Source: UBA8437 sp964646205 (GTDB lineage Bacteria > Planctomycetota > Planctomycetia > Planctomycetales > Planctomycetaceae). From it: DNA of 64,000 bases. Of the stretch, positions 26,101-33,364 are shown piece after piece. Below the pieces are notes generated by a model, which ran no database searches, had not been told where the DNA came from, and saw only the letters and a list, made by a program, of their open reading frames with translations. The stretch's first letter is position 1. Each line of letters starts with the position of its first letter. The position numbers were made by a program, and so were the translations under genes. The stretch is taken from the NCBI GenBank assembly GCA_964646205.1, contig CAZYAZ010000028.1:1-64000 (forward strand), written 5' to 3'.

Positions 26101-27433
26101 GTACGAAGGAATTCGTCTGCCGATTCCGCAGGCGATTATGCCCACCGCGATGACCTGGACCCGGGACGGCACGCTGGCATTCACGTCGCTCAAGGGCCAC
26201 GTGTACCTGGCCAGGGACACAAACGGTGATGGGCTCGAGGACAAGCTCAGCCTCTTCGAAGAAGGGTTGGCCGCACCGTACGGCATCATCGCCGATGGGG
26301 ACGACTTGATCGTGGCCCACAAGCCGGAGGTGGTCCGACTGCGAGACAGCGACGGCGACGGTCGTGCCGATGTCCGGGAAGTGTTGGCCAGTGGCTGGGG
26401 GTACAGTGACGACTACCACGACTGGACCTGTGGTATCGTGCGGGATCGAGCGGGCGACCTGTTCGTTGGCCTGGGCAGCAATTACTCGCAGCGGAATCGC
26501 GTCAAGGAGACCAGCCGCTGGCGGGGAAAGGTCCTGAGGATCAGGCCCGGCGGACTGGTGGAACCGGTAGGACACGCGTTCCGTTATCCGACCGGATTGG
26601 CCATCGATGCGGCTGGCCGGATTTTCGTCAGCGACAATCAGGGCGTGCAGAACACGTTCAATGAGATCAACCACCTGGTTCCCGGTCGAAATTATGGCGT
26701 ACCGAGTCGATTCGAAGAGAAGCACGACTCGGCGCCGGTGAAGCCGGCGATCCACGTGCCGCACCCGTGGTCCCGTAGTGTCAATGGCCTGGCGTTTCTG
26801 CCCAAGACGTTCGGAGACCGTTCGGTCGCCGGACACGGGATTGGCTGTGAGTACGACAACCGCTTTCTCGTGCGATTCACGATGCAGGAGGTCGGGGGCG
26901 AGATGCAGGGAGCGGTGTTTCATTTCAGCCGGCCCGGAGCGGGCGTCGGGGACAAGAACTTTGTTGGCCCGCTTTCTGTCGCTGTCAGTCCCAGGGGAGA
27001 CATCTACATTGGCAACATCTATGACAGCGGCTGGCTGGGTGGCCGGAACACCGGGACGATTACCCGTTTGCGGCCGATCCCGGGAGGCCCGAACGGGATG
27101 CGTGACGTCAAAGCGGTGCCGGGTGGTTTCCGTGTGACGTTCGCTCGACCGGTCAACCGCGAGGCCGCTTCGAAACCGGATGCCTACACCGTGTCGGGAT
27201 ACACGCGAGTCTGGAAGGGGGGCTACACGACCGCCGACTCGGGCCGGCATCGGGTGAAGGTCACCCGGGCCAGCGTGTCCTCGGACGGCCGGAGTGTCAC
27301 CCTGGGCATCGATGGTCTCAGGACAGGCAGTGTCTACGAGGTGACGTGTGGTAAGATCTCTGGTGCGGGAGCCGAGATGTGGCCGGCCACCGGGCACTAC
27401 AGCTTGCACCGTATGCCGCAGGAGAAACCGTGA
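23165..27433 (+). CDS. Giant multi-haem cytochrome c with PA14-like and PVC-type dehydrogenase propeller domains
   Basis: A protein of about 1422 residues. A signal peptide (WLVAVGLVWLGAGSGLAE) is followed by a PA14-like sandwich (~residues 40-165, with ARWQGNLLVRQPGRYRWHAFLSG-type strands). Five CxxCH haem sites follow: CNRCH near 198, CLACH near 297, CVRCH near 392, CLACH near 482 and CIACH near 608. After ~700 there is a DUF6797-like region, then a sorbosone-dehydrogenase/PVC-type membrane-bound dehydrogenase propeller (~970-1330) with Ca2+-like DTNGDGLEDK and DSDGDGRADV motifs, and a C-terminal Ig-like part. The protein probably oxidises a sugar or alcohol in the periplasm and passes electrons through its haems. 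The start at 23165 has GGGG six bases upstream. Its TGA overlaps the next gene's GTG. Confidence 0.85.
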   Translation: MQNGVMTRTRWLVAVGLVWLGAGSGLAEDKALLAEDDEYQPGLVAAYTVGGQTIERIDPDIAFDWKAASPDPRLEPGRFRARWQGNLLVRQPGRYRWHAFLSGAVRVVVDGREVLNGKSAQPGKPGWVSGGEFEIAFGEKPLEVEYSRSGQTGRMMLYWSSTHFPLEPVPPQLLFLPAARGDLQRVERGQRLARSHRCNRCHVRTHDPMSAAAPDLSTVSVGTSPRSLVDQIVDPRKANASHRMPTMGVSREEAEAIVGWLTSAGKKPDLLVPVKLKKPDPKKARETGLELLKSTGCLACHRVNSVGGGSAESGPELTGVGRRRSVEWLWTWLKEPARINRDHRMPVFRFNDTERMQLVMALSALGGPWHGAAVEATPEQVVRGQKLAESAGCVRCHRLPGKPGPEQPAGKRPGDLSQPPRDWAASCLAETPDRSRKRPAYGRLLSKNQVSDIREFYVSRAKRALSPLSEYDQGRMVLEQRGCLACHERGTGKGNTALAGAVATGELAGQSPAMVPPSLTAVGDKLVNQALSRSVAGEQKSIRLPWLRIRMPRFVHSKDELATLTHYLVAHDRVPGDSPATPSVPPRGGNDQTLLESQDLVSFKGFSCIACHQFGSFVPKNVALGTRGSDLKGLAERIRREYFLRWCREPLRIVPGMEMPSYKKPLKFVFGGDIERQLAAMWDALNDKRFQAPVNPNAVEQFLVVNHGEPPRVVRDVFTLPESVGGGSVARSLAIGFSNSHNLLLDLDRANLAIWTFGDFAKQRTQGKSWFWDMAGRPVITGGERRSDLVLVHVDGAGKPIAVHRPLKDPVTAAKLISYRQTPGGAVHVVYRLRYAVLKETVEIEVSERLRPTVVKEQAGETSGWDREVAVSVTKPGRDARGTLPAGFEMYIGRPTARERLAGASVTAWSRTEETPRPLGQQVWGALPGQGGQQFARLVSRDTRGILLRYTTGVVPNRLSLTRAPARPHQIERVTSVPGYEGIRLPIPQAIMPTAMTWTRDGTLAFTSLKGHVYLARDTNGDGLEDKLSLFEEGLAAPYGIIADGDDLIVAHKPEVVRLRDSDGDGRADVREVLASGWGYSDDYHDWTCGIVRDRAGDLFVGLGSNYSQRNRVKETSRWRGKVLRIRPGGLVEPVGHAFRYPTGLAIDAAGRIFVSDNQGVQNTFNEINHLVPGRNYGVPSRFEEKHDSAPVKPAIHVPHPWSRSVNGLAFLPKTFGDRSVAGHGIGCEYDNRFLVRFTMQEVGGEMQGAVFHFSRPGAGVGDKNFVGPLSVAVSPRGDIYIGNIYDSGWLGGRNTGTITRLRPIPGGPNGMRDVKAVPGGFRVTFARPVNREAASKPDAYTVSGYTRVWKGGYTTADSGRHRVKVTRASVSSDGRSVTLGIDGLRTGSVYEVTCGKISGAGAEMWPATGHYSLHRMPQEKP

Positions 27434-27852
27434 GTCCGTTGAACAAACCAGCAACCAACGAGGAACTCCTGGCATTTCTCGAAGAGCAGTTGCCGGCCGA
27501 GCGGATGGCCGAGATCGAGCAGGCGTTGCGCGACGACGAGGAACTCAGGCAGCGGTTGGCTTCAACACTGCGGCAGCATGACCCCGGGGCTCATTCGGTG
27601 GGTGCCATCTGGCGTCGGCGGCGGTTGAGTTGCCCGTCTCGCAGTGAACTGGGCAGTTTCCTGCTCGGAGCCGCCGATCCGACGCGAGCCGAGTACATCG
27701 AGTTTCATCTGAGGGTCATCGGTTGCCGCTATTGTGTGGCGAATTTGAGTGACCTGGAGCAAACCGCCGGTGATCAGGTCGAGGATGTGAATCGCCGAAG
27801 ACAGAAGTTCTTCCAGAGTTCGGCGGGCTATCTCTCGGGTGATGAGACATAG
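27430..27852 (+). CDS. Small Cys-motif protein, anti-sigma-factor-like, coupled to the cytochrome gene
   Basis: A 140-residue protein that starts at a GTG inside the upstream stop (GTGA overlap), so translation is likely coupled. The N-terminus NEELLAFLEEQLPAERMAEIEQAL resembles the 'eLxaylDgeL...eiEaaL' opening of zinc-finger anti-sigma factors, and the C-terminal half reads LSCPSRSELGSFLLGA ... YIEFHLRVIGCRYCVANLSDL, with a His-x6-Cys-x2-Cys cluster that could bind zinc. No transmembrane segment is present. Similar small proteins are recurrent in planctomycetes, but I know no defined function. The absence of a sigma factor next to it makes an anti-sigma role unproven. Confidence 0.72.
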   Translation: MSPLNKPATNEELLAFLEEQLPAERMAEIEQALRDDEELRQRLASTLRQHDPGAHSVGAIWRRRRLSCPSRSELGSFLLGAADPTRAEYIEFHLRVIGCRYCVANLSDLEQTAGDQVEDVNRRRQKFFQSSAGYLSGDET

Positions 27853-27870
27853 CCAGGTCTCCGTCTGCCC

Positions 27871-28653
27871 TCATTTCTTCTTTTTTGCCGTCAGAAGTTC
27901 GTAGTGCAGTCGGCCGACCTGCCACATGTAATGTGGTCCGAAGCCGGATCGCGGACCCCACTTGTTGGCGACAGCCTGCCGAAGGTGCTCAACGGCCTTG
28001 GCGTCGCGTTTGTGGATCGAGTGGTCCAGCCCGATGTACAGGTGCGCGTAGAAGTATCGTTTTTCCCGTTCGGTGTCACTGATCTTGGCCGCCTTGATGT
28101 TGGCCAGGATCGTCTCGGGCTTGATCGTTTCGGAGAACAGCTTGTAGACCGACGGGAACGGTTCGCGGTCGTCTTTCTTGTATTTCAGCAGGCCCTGACG
28201 TGCTTTTTTCAGCCCGTAGGCCCTGGCCTGGGAGAAGAATCGCCAGATGCCGTTTTCGCGGTCGACGTTGTCGAAGCTGTCGTAGATCTCGAACTGGTGG
28301 GCGGCCTGTTTGAAATTCTTGGCGTAGAACCAGGCGATGCCCCGCCGCCAGTGCGACTTGTCAAGATTCTTGTCCAGTTCGACCATCTTCTGGTAGTCGG
28401 CCACCGACTTGTCGAACTGTCCGAGATAGAAGTAGGCATCGGCGCGTCGCGAGTAGAAACCGACACGATCGGGTTCCTGCTTGATTTGCTTGGACAGTTC
28501 GGCGACCTGTTTTTCCCAGGCACTGGTCATCATCTTGCGAGTCTCTTGTGAGAGCGGGTGCTTGGCGACGTCTTCGGCGTGGAGAGATGGTCGTGCGGTG
28601 ACGAGCACGGCGACGAGTGCCAGGCCGAATTGGGCGGGTCGGGCGAGTGTCAT
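27871..28653 (-). CDS. Exported tetratricopeptide-repeat protein
   Basis: A 260-residue protein with a signal peptide (FGLALVAVLVTARPSLHAED) and two to three TPR units, the clearest being YSRRADAYFYLGQFDKSVAD followed by YQKMVELDKN and SHWRRGIAWFYAKNFKQAAH. The rest continues as helical repeats with many Lys and aromatic residues, and the protein ends in a KKKK tail. TPR proteins mediate protein-protein contacts; the partner is unknown. It converges on the Cys-motif gene across 18 bases and is divergent from the SDR gene, with 143 bases between the starts. Confidence 0.8.
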   Translation of the reverse strand: MTLARPAQFGLALVAVLVTARPSLHAEDVAKHPLSQETRKMMTSAWEKQVAELSKQIKQEPDRVGFYSRRADAYFYLGQFDKSVADYQKMVELDKNLDKSHWRRGIAWFYAKNFKQAAHQFEIYDSFDNVDRENGIWRFFSQARAYGLKKARQGLLKYKKDDREPFPSVYKLFSETIKPETILANIKAAKISDTEREKRYFYAHLYIGLDHSIHKRDAKAVEHLRQAVANKWGPRSGFGPHYMWQVGRLHYELLTAKKKK

Positions 28654-28796
28654 GAGTTGGCTCCGGGAGCAGAACGTGATTCGGGTGTCCGACGGCGGTG
28701 ATCATACCGACGGATCTGGCCGGTCGCTACACTCACCGATTGGCGACGGCCACCGTTGGTTCGTCGTGCCATCGGGTGTGGAGGTGAGAAGTGACC

Positions 28797-29555
28797 ATGG
28801 CGGATCTGGGTGATCGAGTGGCAGTGGTGACCGGTGGCGGTCGTGGGATTGGTGCGGCCGCCTGTCGGCGGCTTGCGGAGGCCGGGGCCCGGGTGGTGGT
28901 GGCCGAGATCGATGCGGTGTCGGGGCAGCAGGTCGCCGATGAACTCACCGGTGCGATGTTTATCGAGACTGACGTGACCTGCCAGCAGAGCGTGCAGGCG
29001 ATGGTCGCGGAGGTGGTTGAGCGACTGGGGGGTGTCGACATCCTGGTCAACAATGCCGCGGTGTTCGTGATGCGGGGCATTGATGCCACCGATGACGAGT
29101 GGCGGCGTAGCCTGGATGTCAACGTGCTGGGAGCGGCACGGGTGTCCCGGGCGGTGGTGCCGGTGATGCAGGCGGCCGGTCGTGGAGCGATCGTCAATCT
29201 CGGCTCGATCTCCAGCTTTCTGGCGCAACCCGAGTTCGTAACATACAACGCGTCGAAGGCGGCCATTGCCAGCATGACCCGTTGCCTGGCTCTGGACATG
29301 GCGCCCCATGGCATCCGGGTGAATGCCGTTTGTCCCGGTACGGTCTGGACGCCAGTTGTCGAGAAGATGGCCAGCGACGAGGGACTGGATCGTGCGGCGG
29401 CCGAAACACATCCGGATTTCGGCGGTGCTCACATGTTGTGCCGACTCGCCGAGCCTCGCGAAATCGCCAACGCCATCTGCTTCCTGGCCTCCGACGAGGC
29501 CTCGTTCATTACCGCCGAATGCCTGATGGTTGATGGTGGCTATGCGGCGAAGTGA
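28797..29555 (+). CDS. Short-chain dehydrogenase/reductase
   Basis: A 252-residue classical SDR: VTGGGRGIGAA (nucleotide loop), DILVNNAAVF, the catalytic Ser in NLGSISSF, Tyr and Lys in YNASKAA, and a C-terminal AECLMVDGGY. It oxidises or reduces a hydroxyl or keto group with NAD(P). The ATG at 28797 has GGAGGTG nine or ten bases upstream; the GTG at 28791 is too close to that site. The stop is one base from the end of the convergent ZIP gene. The substrate is not predictable. It is a different paralogue from the SDR at 38589. Confidence 0.88.
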   Translation: MADLGDRVAVVTGGGRGIGAAACRRLAEAGARVVVAEIDAVSGQQVADELTGAMFIETDVTCQQSVQAMVAEVVERLGGVDILVNNAAVFVMRGIDATDDEWRRSLDVNVLGAARVSRAVVPVMQAAGRGAIVNLGSISSFLAQPEFVTYNASKAAIASMTRCLALDMAPHGIRVNAVCPGTVWTPVVEKMASDEGLDRAAAETHPDFGGAHMLCRLAEPREIANAICFLASDEASFITAECLMVDGGYAAK

Positions 29556-29556
29556 G

Positions 29557-30468
29557 TCAGTGGGCTGTTTCCGACGGTGAAGCTGACCGAGCGGGGCCGT
29601 GAAGGTGCGGTGGTTCGACGTAGCGGATCGTCCACGCCAGGATGACCCCGGCCAACAGGCAGGCCGAGTACTTGATGCGGTCGTGCGAGTGAAACTGGAT
29701 TTCCGGCAACAGGTCGCCGAGTGCAATGCAGAGGAAGACCCCGGCCGAGAATGCCAGTGCGGCCGGTACAAGTTGGCCCGTTGATGAGTCGCTCAGTTGC
29801 ATGTCCAGCAGCAGGAAGAACAACACGGCCGCGAGCGGGCAGACCAGTGCGTAGGTCACGTTGACCTTCCACTGGGACTGGCGGGACCAGCCGCCAGCGG
29901 CCATCAACGTGGTGATCGACATCGAGTCCAGGGGCTTGTGCAGGGCGATGGCCAGGAATGTGCCGATTCCGGCCAGCGTAATCGATTCGCCGGCCCCCAA
30001 ACTGGCTGCCACGGCCGTGGCCAACGCCACTCCGTCGATCAGGGTGTGAATCGTCAATCCGACGAAGACCCCCGTCCAACTCAGGGAATGTTGTGTTCCG
30101 TGATGGTGCGAATGGCTGTCGTCGTGATCGTGGTCACACGCTGGGAGTTCCCCCGTGTTCTCGACCGACCCGTGCTGATGAAAGTGGAGAGCCCGGACCA
30201 GGAAGAACATTCCCAGGAGGCCGATCATCAGGTAGAGCATTGCCGAATCGAGCGATCCGCCATGTTCGACCGAGTGAGGCAGCATGTGGAAGCAGGCAAT
30301 GCCCAGCATGAATCCGGCCACCAGGCTCATCAACGCGTGCAGTCGCACGTGGGTGAAACGAATCATTCCTGGCAGCCAGCCGCCGACCAGGGACACCGCG
30401 GCGATCAGGACACAATAAATCAGCAGGGTGAGCACGACGGATCGCCAGGAGAATGGAGGGACACACAC
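29557..30468 (-). CDS. ZIP-family metal transporter
   Basis: A 303-residue protein with about eight transmembrane helices and a His-rich loop (CDHDHDDSHSHHHG) between helices 3 and 4. Helix 4 has HTLIDG, the expected metal-site motif. Helix 5 has IALHKPLDSM, where classical ZIPs have H-E-(I/L)-P, so the second binding motif is altered to H-K-P-x-D. ZIPs import zinc, iron or manganese through the inner membrane. The nominal start is a GTG at 30468 with no clear ribosome site; an internal GTG about 10 codons downstream would still keep helix 1. No metal-responsive site is apparent upstream. Confidence 0.8.
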   Translation of the reverse strand: MCVPPFSWRSVVLTLLIYCVLIAAVSLVGGWLPGMIRFTHVRLHALMSLVAGFMLGIACFHMLPHSVEHGGSLDSAMLYLMIGLLGMFFLVRALHFHQHGSVENTGELPACDHDHDDSHSHHHGTQHSLSWTGVFVGLTIHTLIDGVALATAVAASLGAGESITLAGIGTFLAIALHKPLDSMSITTLMAAGGWSRQSQWKVNVTYALVCPLAAVLFFLLLDMQLSDSSTGQLVPAALAFSAGVFLCIALGDLLPEIQFHSHDRIKYSACLLAGVILAWTIRYVEPPHLHGPARSASPSETAH

Positions 30469-30589
30469 ACAGCGGGAGAAATGGACCCGTCGGCGGTGTC
30501 GAAAGGCCAGTTGACGATTCTAGACGTCACCGACGAAGAAACCCAAGGGAGGGCCACCCGCTGGCATTCCCGCCGTGCGGAACGCCGAC

Positions 30590-30595
30590 TATACT
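30590..30595 (+). promoter_or_regulatory. Probable -10 element of tRNA-Gln (TATACT)
   Basis: TATACT lies 18 bases before the mature tRNA 5' end, the usual spacing for a tRNA promoter. A weak -35 (TTCCCG, three matches) lies 17 bases further upstream. Confidence 0.5.
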
Positions 30596-30613
30596 CAGCC
30601 CAACAACTTGTCG

Positions 30614-30684
30614 TGCCCGATAGTGTAATGGTAGCACGAGTGACTCTGACTCACTTAGTCTAGGTTCAAATCCTAGTCGGGCAA
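30614..30684 (+). tRNA. tRNA-Gln (anticodon CTG)
   Basis: A complete cloverleaf: acceptor TGCCCGA/TCGGGCA, D arm GTG/CAC, anticodon stem AGTGA/TCACT around loop CTCTGAC (anticodon CTG), and T arm CTAGG-TTCAAAT-CCTAG, with A as discriminator base. CCA is not encoded. It reads CAG codons. Confidence 0.95.
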
Positions 30685-30722
30685 CTTTCACAAAACCCCG
30701 TGCCTGAAAGCGGAAACGCATC

Positions 30723-30739
30723 CCCGGCCCTGAGCCGGG
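30723..30739. terminator. GC hairpin downstream of tRNA-Gln
   Basis: CCCGGC and GCCGGG flank a five-base loop, 38 bases after the tRNA. No T run follows, so it could aid 3' processing or pausing rather than be a classic rho-independent terminator. Confidence 0.3.
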
Positions 30740-30760
30740 CGCAGGCTCTGACCCTGAAAA

Positions 30761-30780
30761 GTGGTGTAGTGCTACACCAC
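30761..30780. repeat. Near-perfect palindrome GTGGTGTAG-TG-CTACACCAC
   Basis: Nine-base arms separated by two bases in the tRNA-Gln/cupin gap. The size and symmetry suit a dimeric repressor operator; a hairpin in the cupin leader is the alternative. It lies about 127 bases before the cupin ATG. Confidence 0.45.
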
Positions 30781-30802
30781 TCTCGGAAAAGGAGCGACTG
30801 CT

Positions 30803-30838
30803 ATGCGTCGACGATGCTGGTTTCCGTCGGTGAGTTGA
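30803..30838 (+). CDS. Possible 11-residue leader peptide upstream of the cupin gene
   Basis: An ATG with AAAGGAG eight bases upstream opens the frame MRRRCWFPSVS and stops 68 bases before the cupin start. The ribosome site is better than that of most genes here. There is no independent evidence of translation; a chance frame is quite possible. Confidence 0.2.
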   Translation: MRRRCWFPSVS

Positions 30839-30906
30839 TCTGGCGTCTGTTGAATTGACGCTGCGGTCTCTTGTGCTGGTTCTGATCCCTTTGCCTGGAT
30901 GTCCTC

Positions 30907-31386
30907 ATGCCCATCGCCAACTGGAAGACACAATCGTACAACCTTGTCCAGAGCCTGTTGTTTGCCAATCCGCATCGCGTGATCCGCATGCTGGTCAAGA
31001 ACGAGTCGGGTGAACGGCAGGAACGCAGCGAGATTCCGGCTCCGGTGTTGCGGATTTATGAGACCGACGCGCCTCCGGAGCGGATGTGCCTGCAGACGAT
31101 TCAGTGCGTGCAGCACATGCTGATCCCTCCCGGGCACCGTCACGTTCTGGAACTGCACATTCATCCCGATGCTGAAGAACTGGTCGTGGTGATGAGTGGC
31201 CGTGGGACAGCCGTCCTGGATGGCGAAGAGACGGAGATCTCGGCCGGCGATGTCGTTTATATCCCGCCGAATACCGAGCACGAGATCCAGAACACCAGTG
31301 ACGAGTTGCTGGGCGTACTGTTTTTGGCGGCTCCGGTTGGCGAAGGCCTGACACGGTTGGCCGAGGCCCAGGCGGCGGCCAGTTGA
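30907..31386 (+). CDS. Single-domain cupin protein
   Basis: A 159-residue protein. Residues ~70-140 form a cupin barrel with the first metal motif ELHIHPDAEELVVVMSGRG (two His and a Glu) and the second motif at PPNTEHEIQN (His). The fold binds Fe, Mn or Zn and includes dioxygenases, isomerases and simple binding proteins. An N-terminal ~65-residue extension has no assigned domain. It is preceded by a 222-base gap that carries two hairpins and a possible leader peptide, the most elaborate upstream region in the window. It stands before, but is not clearly co-transcribed with, the DUF1549/1553 gene. Confidence 0.82.
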   Translation: MPIANWKTQSYNLVQSLLFANPHRVIRMLVKNESGERQERSEIPAPVLRIYETDAPPERMCLQTIQCVQHMLIPPGHRHVLELHIHPDAEELVVVMSGRGTAVLDGEETEISAGDVVYIPPNTEHEIQNTSDELLGVLFLAAPVGEGLTRLAEAQAAAS

Positions 31387-31430
31387 TCTGGCTGTCTGTA
31401 GAGGGGCACCAGTGACTATTCTGGTAGGTG

Positions 31431-33362
31431 ATGAAGTGCCTGCCAGGGAATTGCCGTGTGATTCGGATGCTCGTCGCGGTTGTGATCGCGATCGCGGTTC
31501 GTGGCGAGTCGGTCCGGGCGGACGATCGGCCGGAGCACTGGGCTTTTCGGCCCGTGAAGCAACCGGTTGTCCCGCAACATGGCGGACCCACGGCGATTGA
31601 TCGGTTTGTCCGTTCGCGTCTGGCTGCAGAAAACCTGGTCGCCTCGGCTCCAGCTCCCGATGCTGTTCAGGTCCGTCGGCTGACCCTGGATCTCACGGGA
31701 TTGCTTCCGACTGCCGAACGCATTGACGCGTTTTTGGCAGAATCCCGGCCGGATCGCTGGGAACGGCTCATCGACGAACTGCTCGCATCACCCCACTTTG
31801 GTGAACGCTGGGGGCGTCACTGGTTGGACCTCGCCCGTTTTGCCGACAGCAGTGGATACGAAGCTGACACGCCTCGCCAGGTGTGGCCCTACCGCGATTG
31901 GGTCATCAGGGCGTGGAATTCCGACATGGGTTTCGAGAGGTTTGTGACCGAACAACTGGCCGGGGACCTGTTGCCCGGCGACAAGATCTCGCAAAAAATC
32001 GCGCCCGGGTTCCAGTGCAACGTGATCTACGATCCAGGAGTCCGCTACGAGGCAATCGTTGACCAGGTGCAGACCGTCGGGTCGGTCTTTCTCGGACTGA
32101 CTCTTGGCTGCGCGCAGTGTCATTCACACAAGACCGACCCTCTCTCGCACGAGGAGTTCTATCGGCTGTACGCGTTCTTCAACGAGACGGCGATCGAACG
32201 GTTGCCTTTGCCGGGTTTCAATCCGGGGTACCGGGATGGCCTGGTGATTCGGGACGAGAAGGCGAAATCAAAACGGCCGACGGGTCCTGCCACGTTGGTC
32301 CTGAAGGCTGCCCCGCAACCCACACACGTGTTCGAGCAAGGCGACCCCTCGCAGCTGGGAGCGAAGGTTGTGGCCGGGTTTCCGGCCTTTCTGCCCATTG
32401 CAATTGATGCGGGGCCTGAAAAGAAGATCCGCAACCGGGTCGATCTCGCACGCTGGATCCTCTCGGAGCAGAACCCTCTGACCGATCGAGTGACAGTCAA
32501 CCGGGTGTGGCAAAGGCTGTTTGGAACAGGCCTGGTGGACTCGGAAAATGACTTTGGTGTTCAGACAGCGGCCCCGGCGCACCCCGGCTTGCTTGATCAC
32601 CTGGTGCTGGAATTTCGACACGGCGGTCGACGTTTCAAATCGCTGATCCGTCTGATTGTGCTATCGGCTACCTATCGTCAGGCCAGTGACGAGCGGGAGG
32701 ACCTTGCCGCGATTGATGCGGGCAACCGCCTGCTGGGGAGGCAACGGCGATTGCGGTTGGAAGCCGAGGTGATCCGTGACATCAGTCTTCAGGCCGGTGG
32801 AATGTTGTCGGAGAAGATGCTGGGGCCCAGCGTGTTTCCCGATCAACCGTCGGGAGTCCTTGATGCACGGGCCACGGCCGCGAAATGGACACCCAGTTCC
32901 GGTGAGGACCGTTGGCGGCGGGGCTTGTACACCTTCCACTGGCGGCTGACACCGCATCCGTTGAAGCCGTTGTTTGATGCTCCCGAGGGAGTGACGGCCT
33001 GCACCCGTCGTGATCGATCCAACGTCCCGGTCCAGGCCCTGGCACTGCTCAACGACACTTCCTTTTATGCATCCGCACGAGGACTGGGGCAGTGGGCCTG
33101 GCAGCAGGAGGGGGGGGCTGCGAAACGGCTGGATGCCGTGTGCCTCAGGTGCCTGGGTCGCAGACCGTCGACAGCCGAACGGGGTGTGCTGTTGGATCTG
33201 TTCACTGCACAGCGGGAGACGTTGCTACAGGACACGGCGGGCTGCCGAGCCATCCTGGGGCTGGATGGGCAGACGACTGACGATGGGATGGTCGACCGGG
33301 CGGCCTGGGTGCTGGTCGCCCGCGTGGTCCTGAACCTGGACGAATTTTTCACTCGAGAATAA
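31431..33362 (+). CDS. Exported DUF1549/DUF1553 protein with one haem-like motif
   Basis: A 643-residue protein with an N-terminal signal (MLVAVVIAIAVRGESVRADD). DUF1549 (~residues 45-250) is marked by RRLTLDLTGLLPT, GERWGRHWLDLARFADSSGYE and GCAQCHSHKTDPLS, the last holding a CxxCH. DUF1553 (~340-620) is marked by ARWILSEQNPLTDRVTVNRVW, FKSLIRLIVLSATYRQ, and VPVQALALLNDTSF. The family is planctomycete-typical, is exported and nearly always precedes a DUF1501 gene, as here (two bases apart). Most relatives are longer and carry an N-terminal cytochrome domain that is absent in this copy. A role in periplasmic redox breakdown of glycans is suspected but not shown. The start may be the ATG at 31431 or 31467. 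Confidence 0.85.
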   Translation: MKCLPGNCRVIRMLVAVVIAIAVRGESVRADDRPEHWAFRPVKQPVVPQHGGPTAIDRFVRSRLAAENLVASAPAPDAVQVRRLTLDLTGLLPTAERIDAFLAESRPDRWERLIDELLASPHFGERWGRHWLDLARFADSSGYEADTPRQVWPYRDWVIRAWNSDMGFERFVTEQLAGDLLPGDKISQKIAPGFQCNVIYDPGVRYEAIVDQVQTVGSVFLGLTLGCAQCHSHKTDPLSHEEFYRLYAFFNETAIERLPLPGFNPGYRDGLVIRDEKAKSKRPTGPATLVLKAAPQPTHVFEQGDPSQLGAKVVAGFPAFLPIAIDAGPEKKIRNRVDLARWILSEQNPLTDRVTVNRVWQRLFGTGLVDSENDFGVQTAAPAHPGLLDHLVLEFRHGGRRFKSLIRLIVLSATYRQASDEREDLAAIDAGNRLLGRQRRLRLEAEVIRDISLQAGGMLSEKMLGPSVFPDQPSGVLDARATAAKWTPSSGEDRWRRGLYTFHWRLTPHPLKPLFDAPEGVTACTRRDRSNVPVQALALLNDTSFYASARGLGQWAWQQEGGAAKRLDAVCLRCLGRRPSTAERGVLLDLFTAQRETLLQDTAGCRAILGLDGQTTDDGMVDRAAWVLVARVVLNLDEFFTRE

Positions 33363-33364
33363 CG

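Noticed and set aside
25814..27475. A 553-codon minus-strand open frame inside the giant cytochrome gene
   Set aside because: The opposite strand encodes a convincing propeller with calcium-like motifs; this frame is Arg/Pro/His-rich and has no ribosome site.
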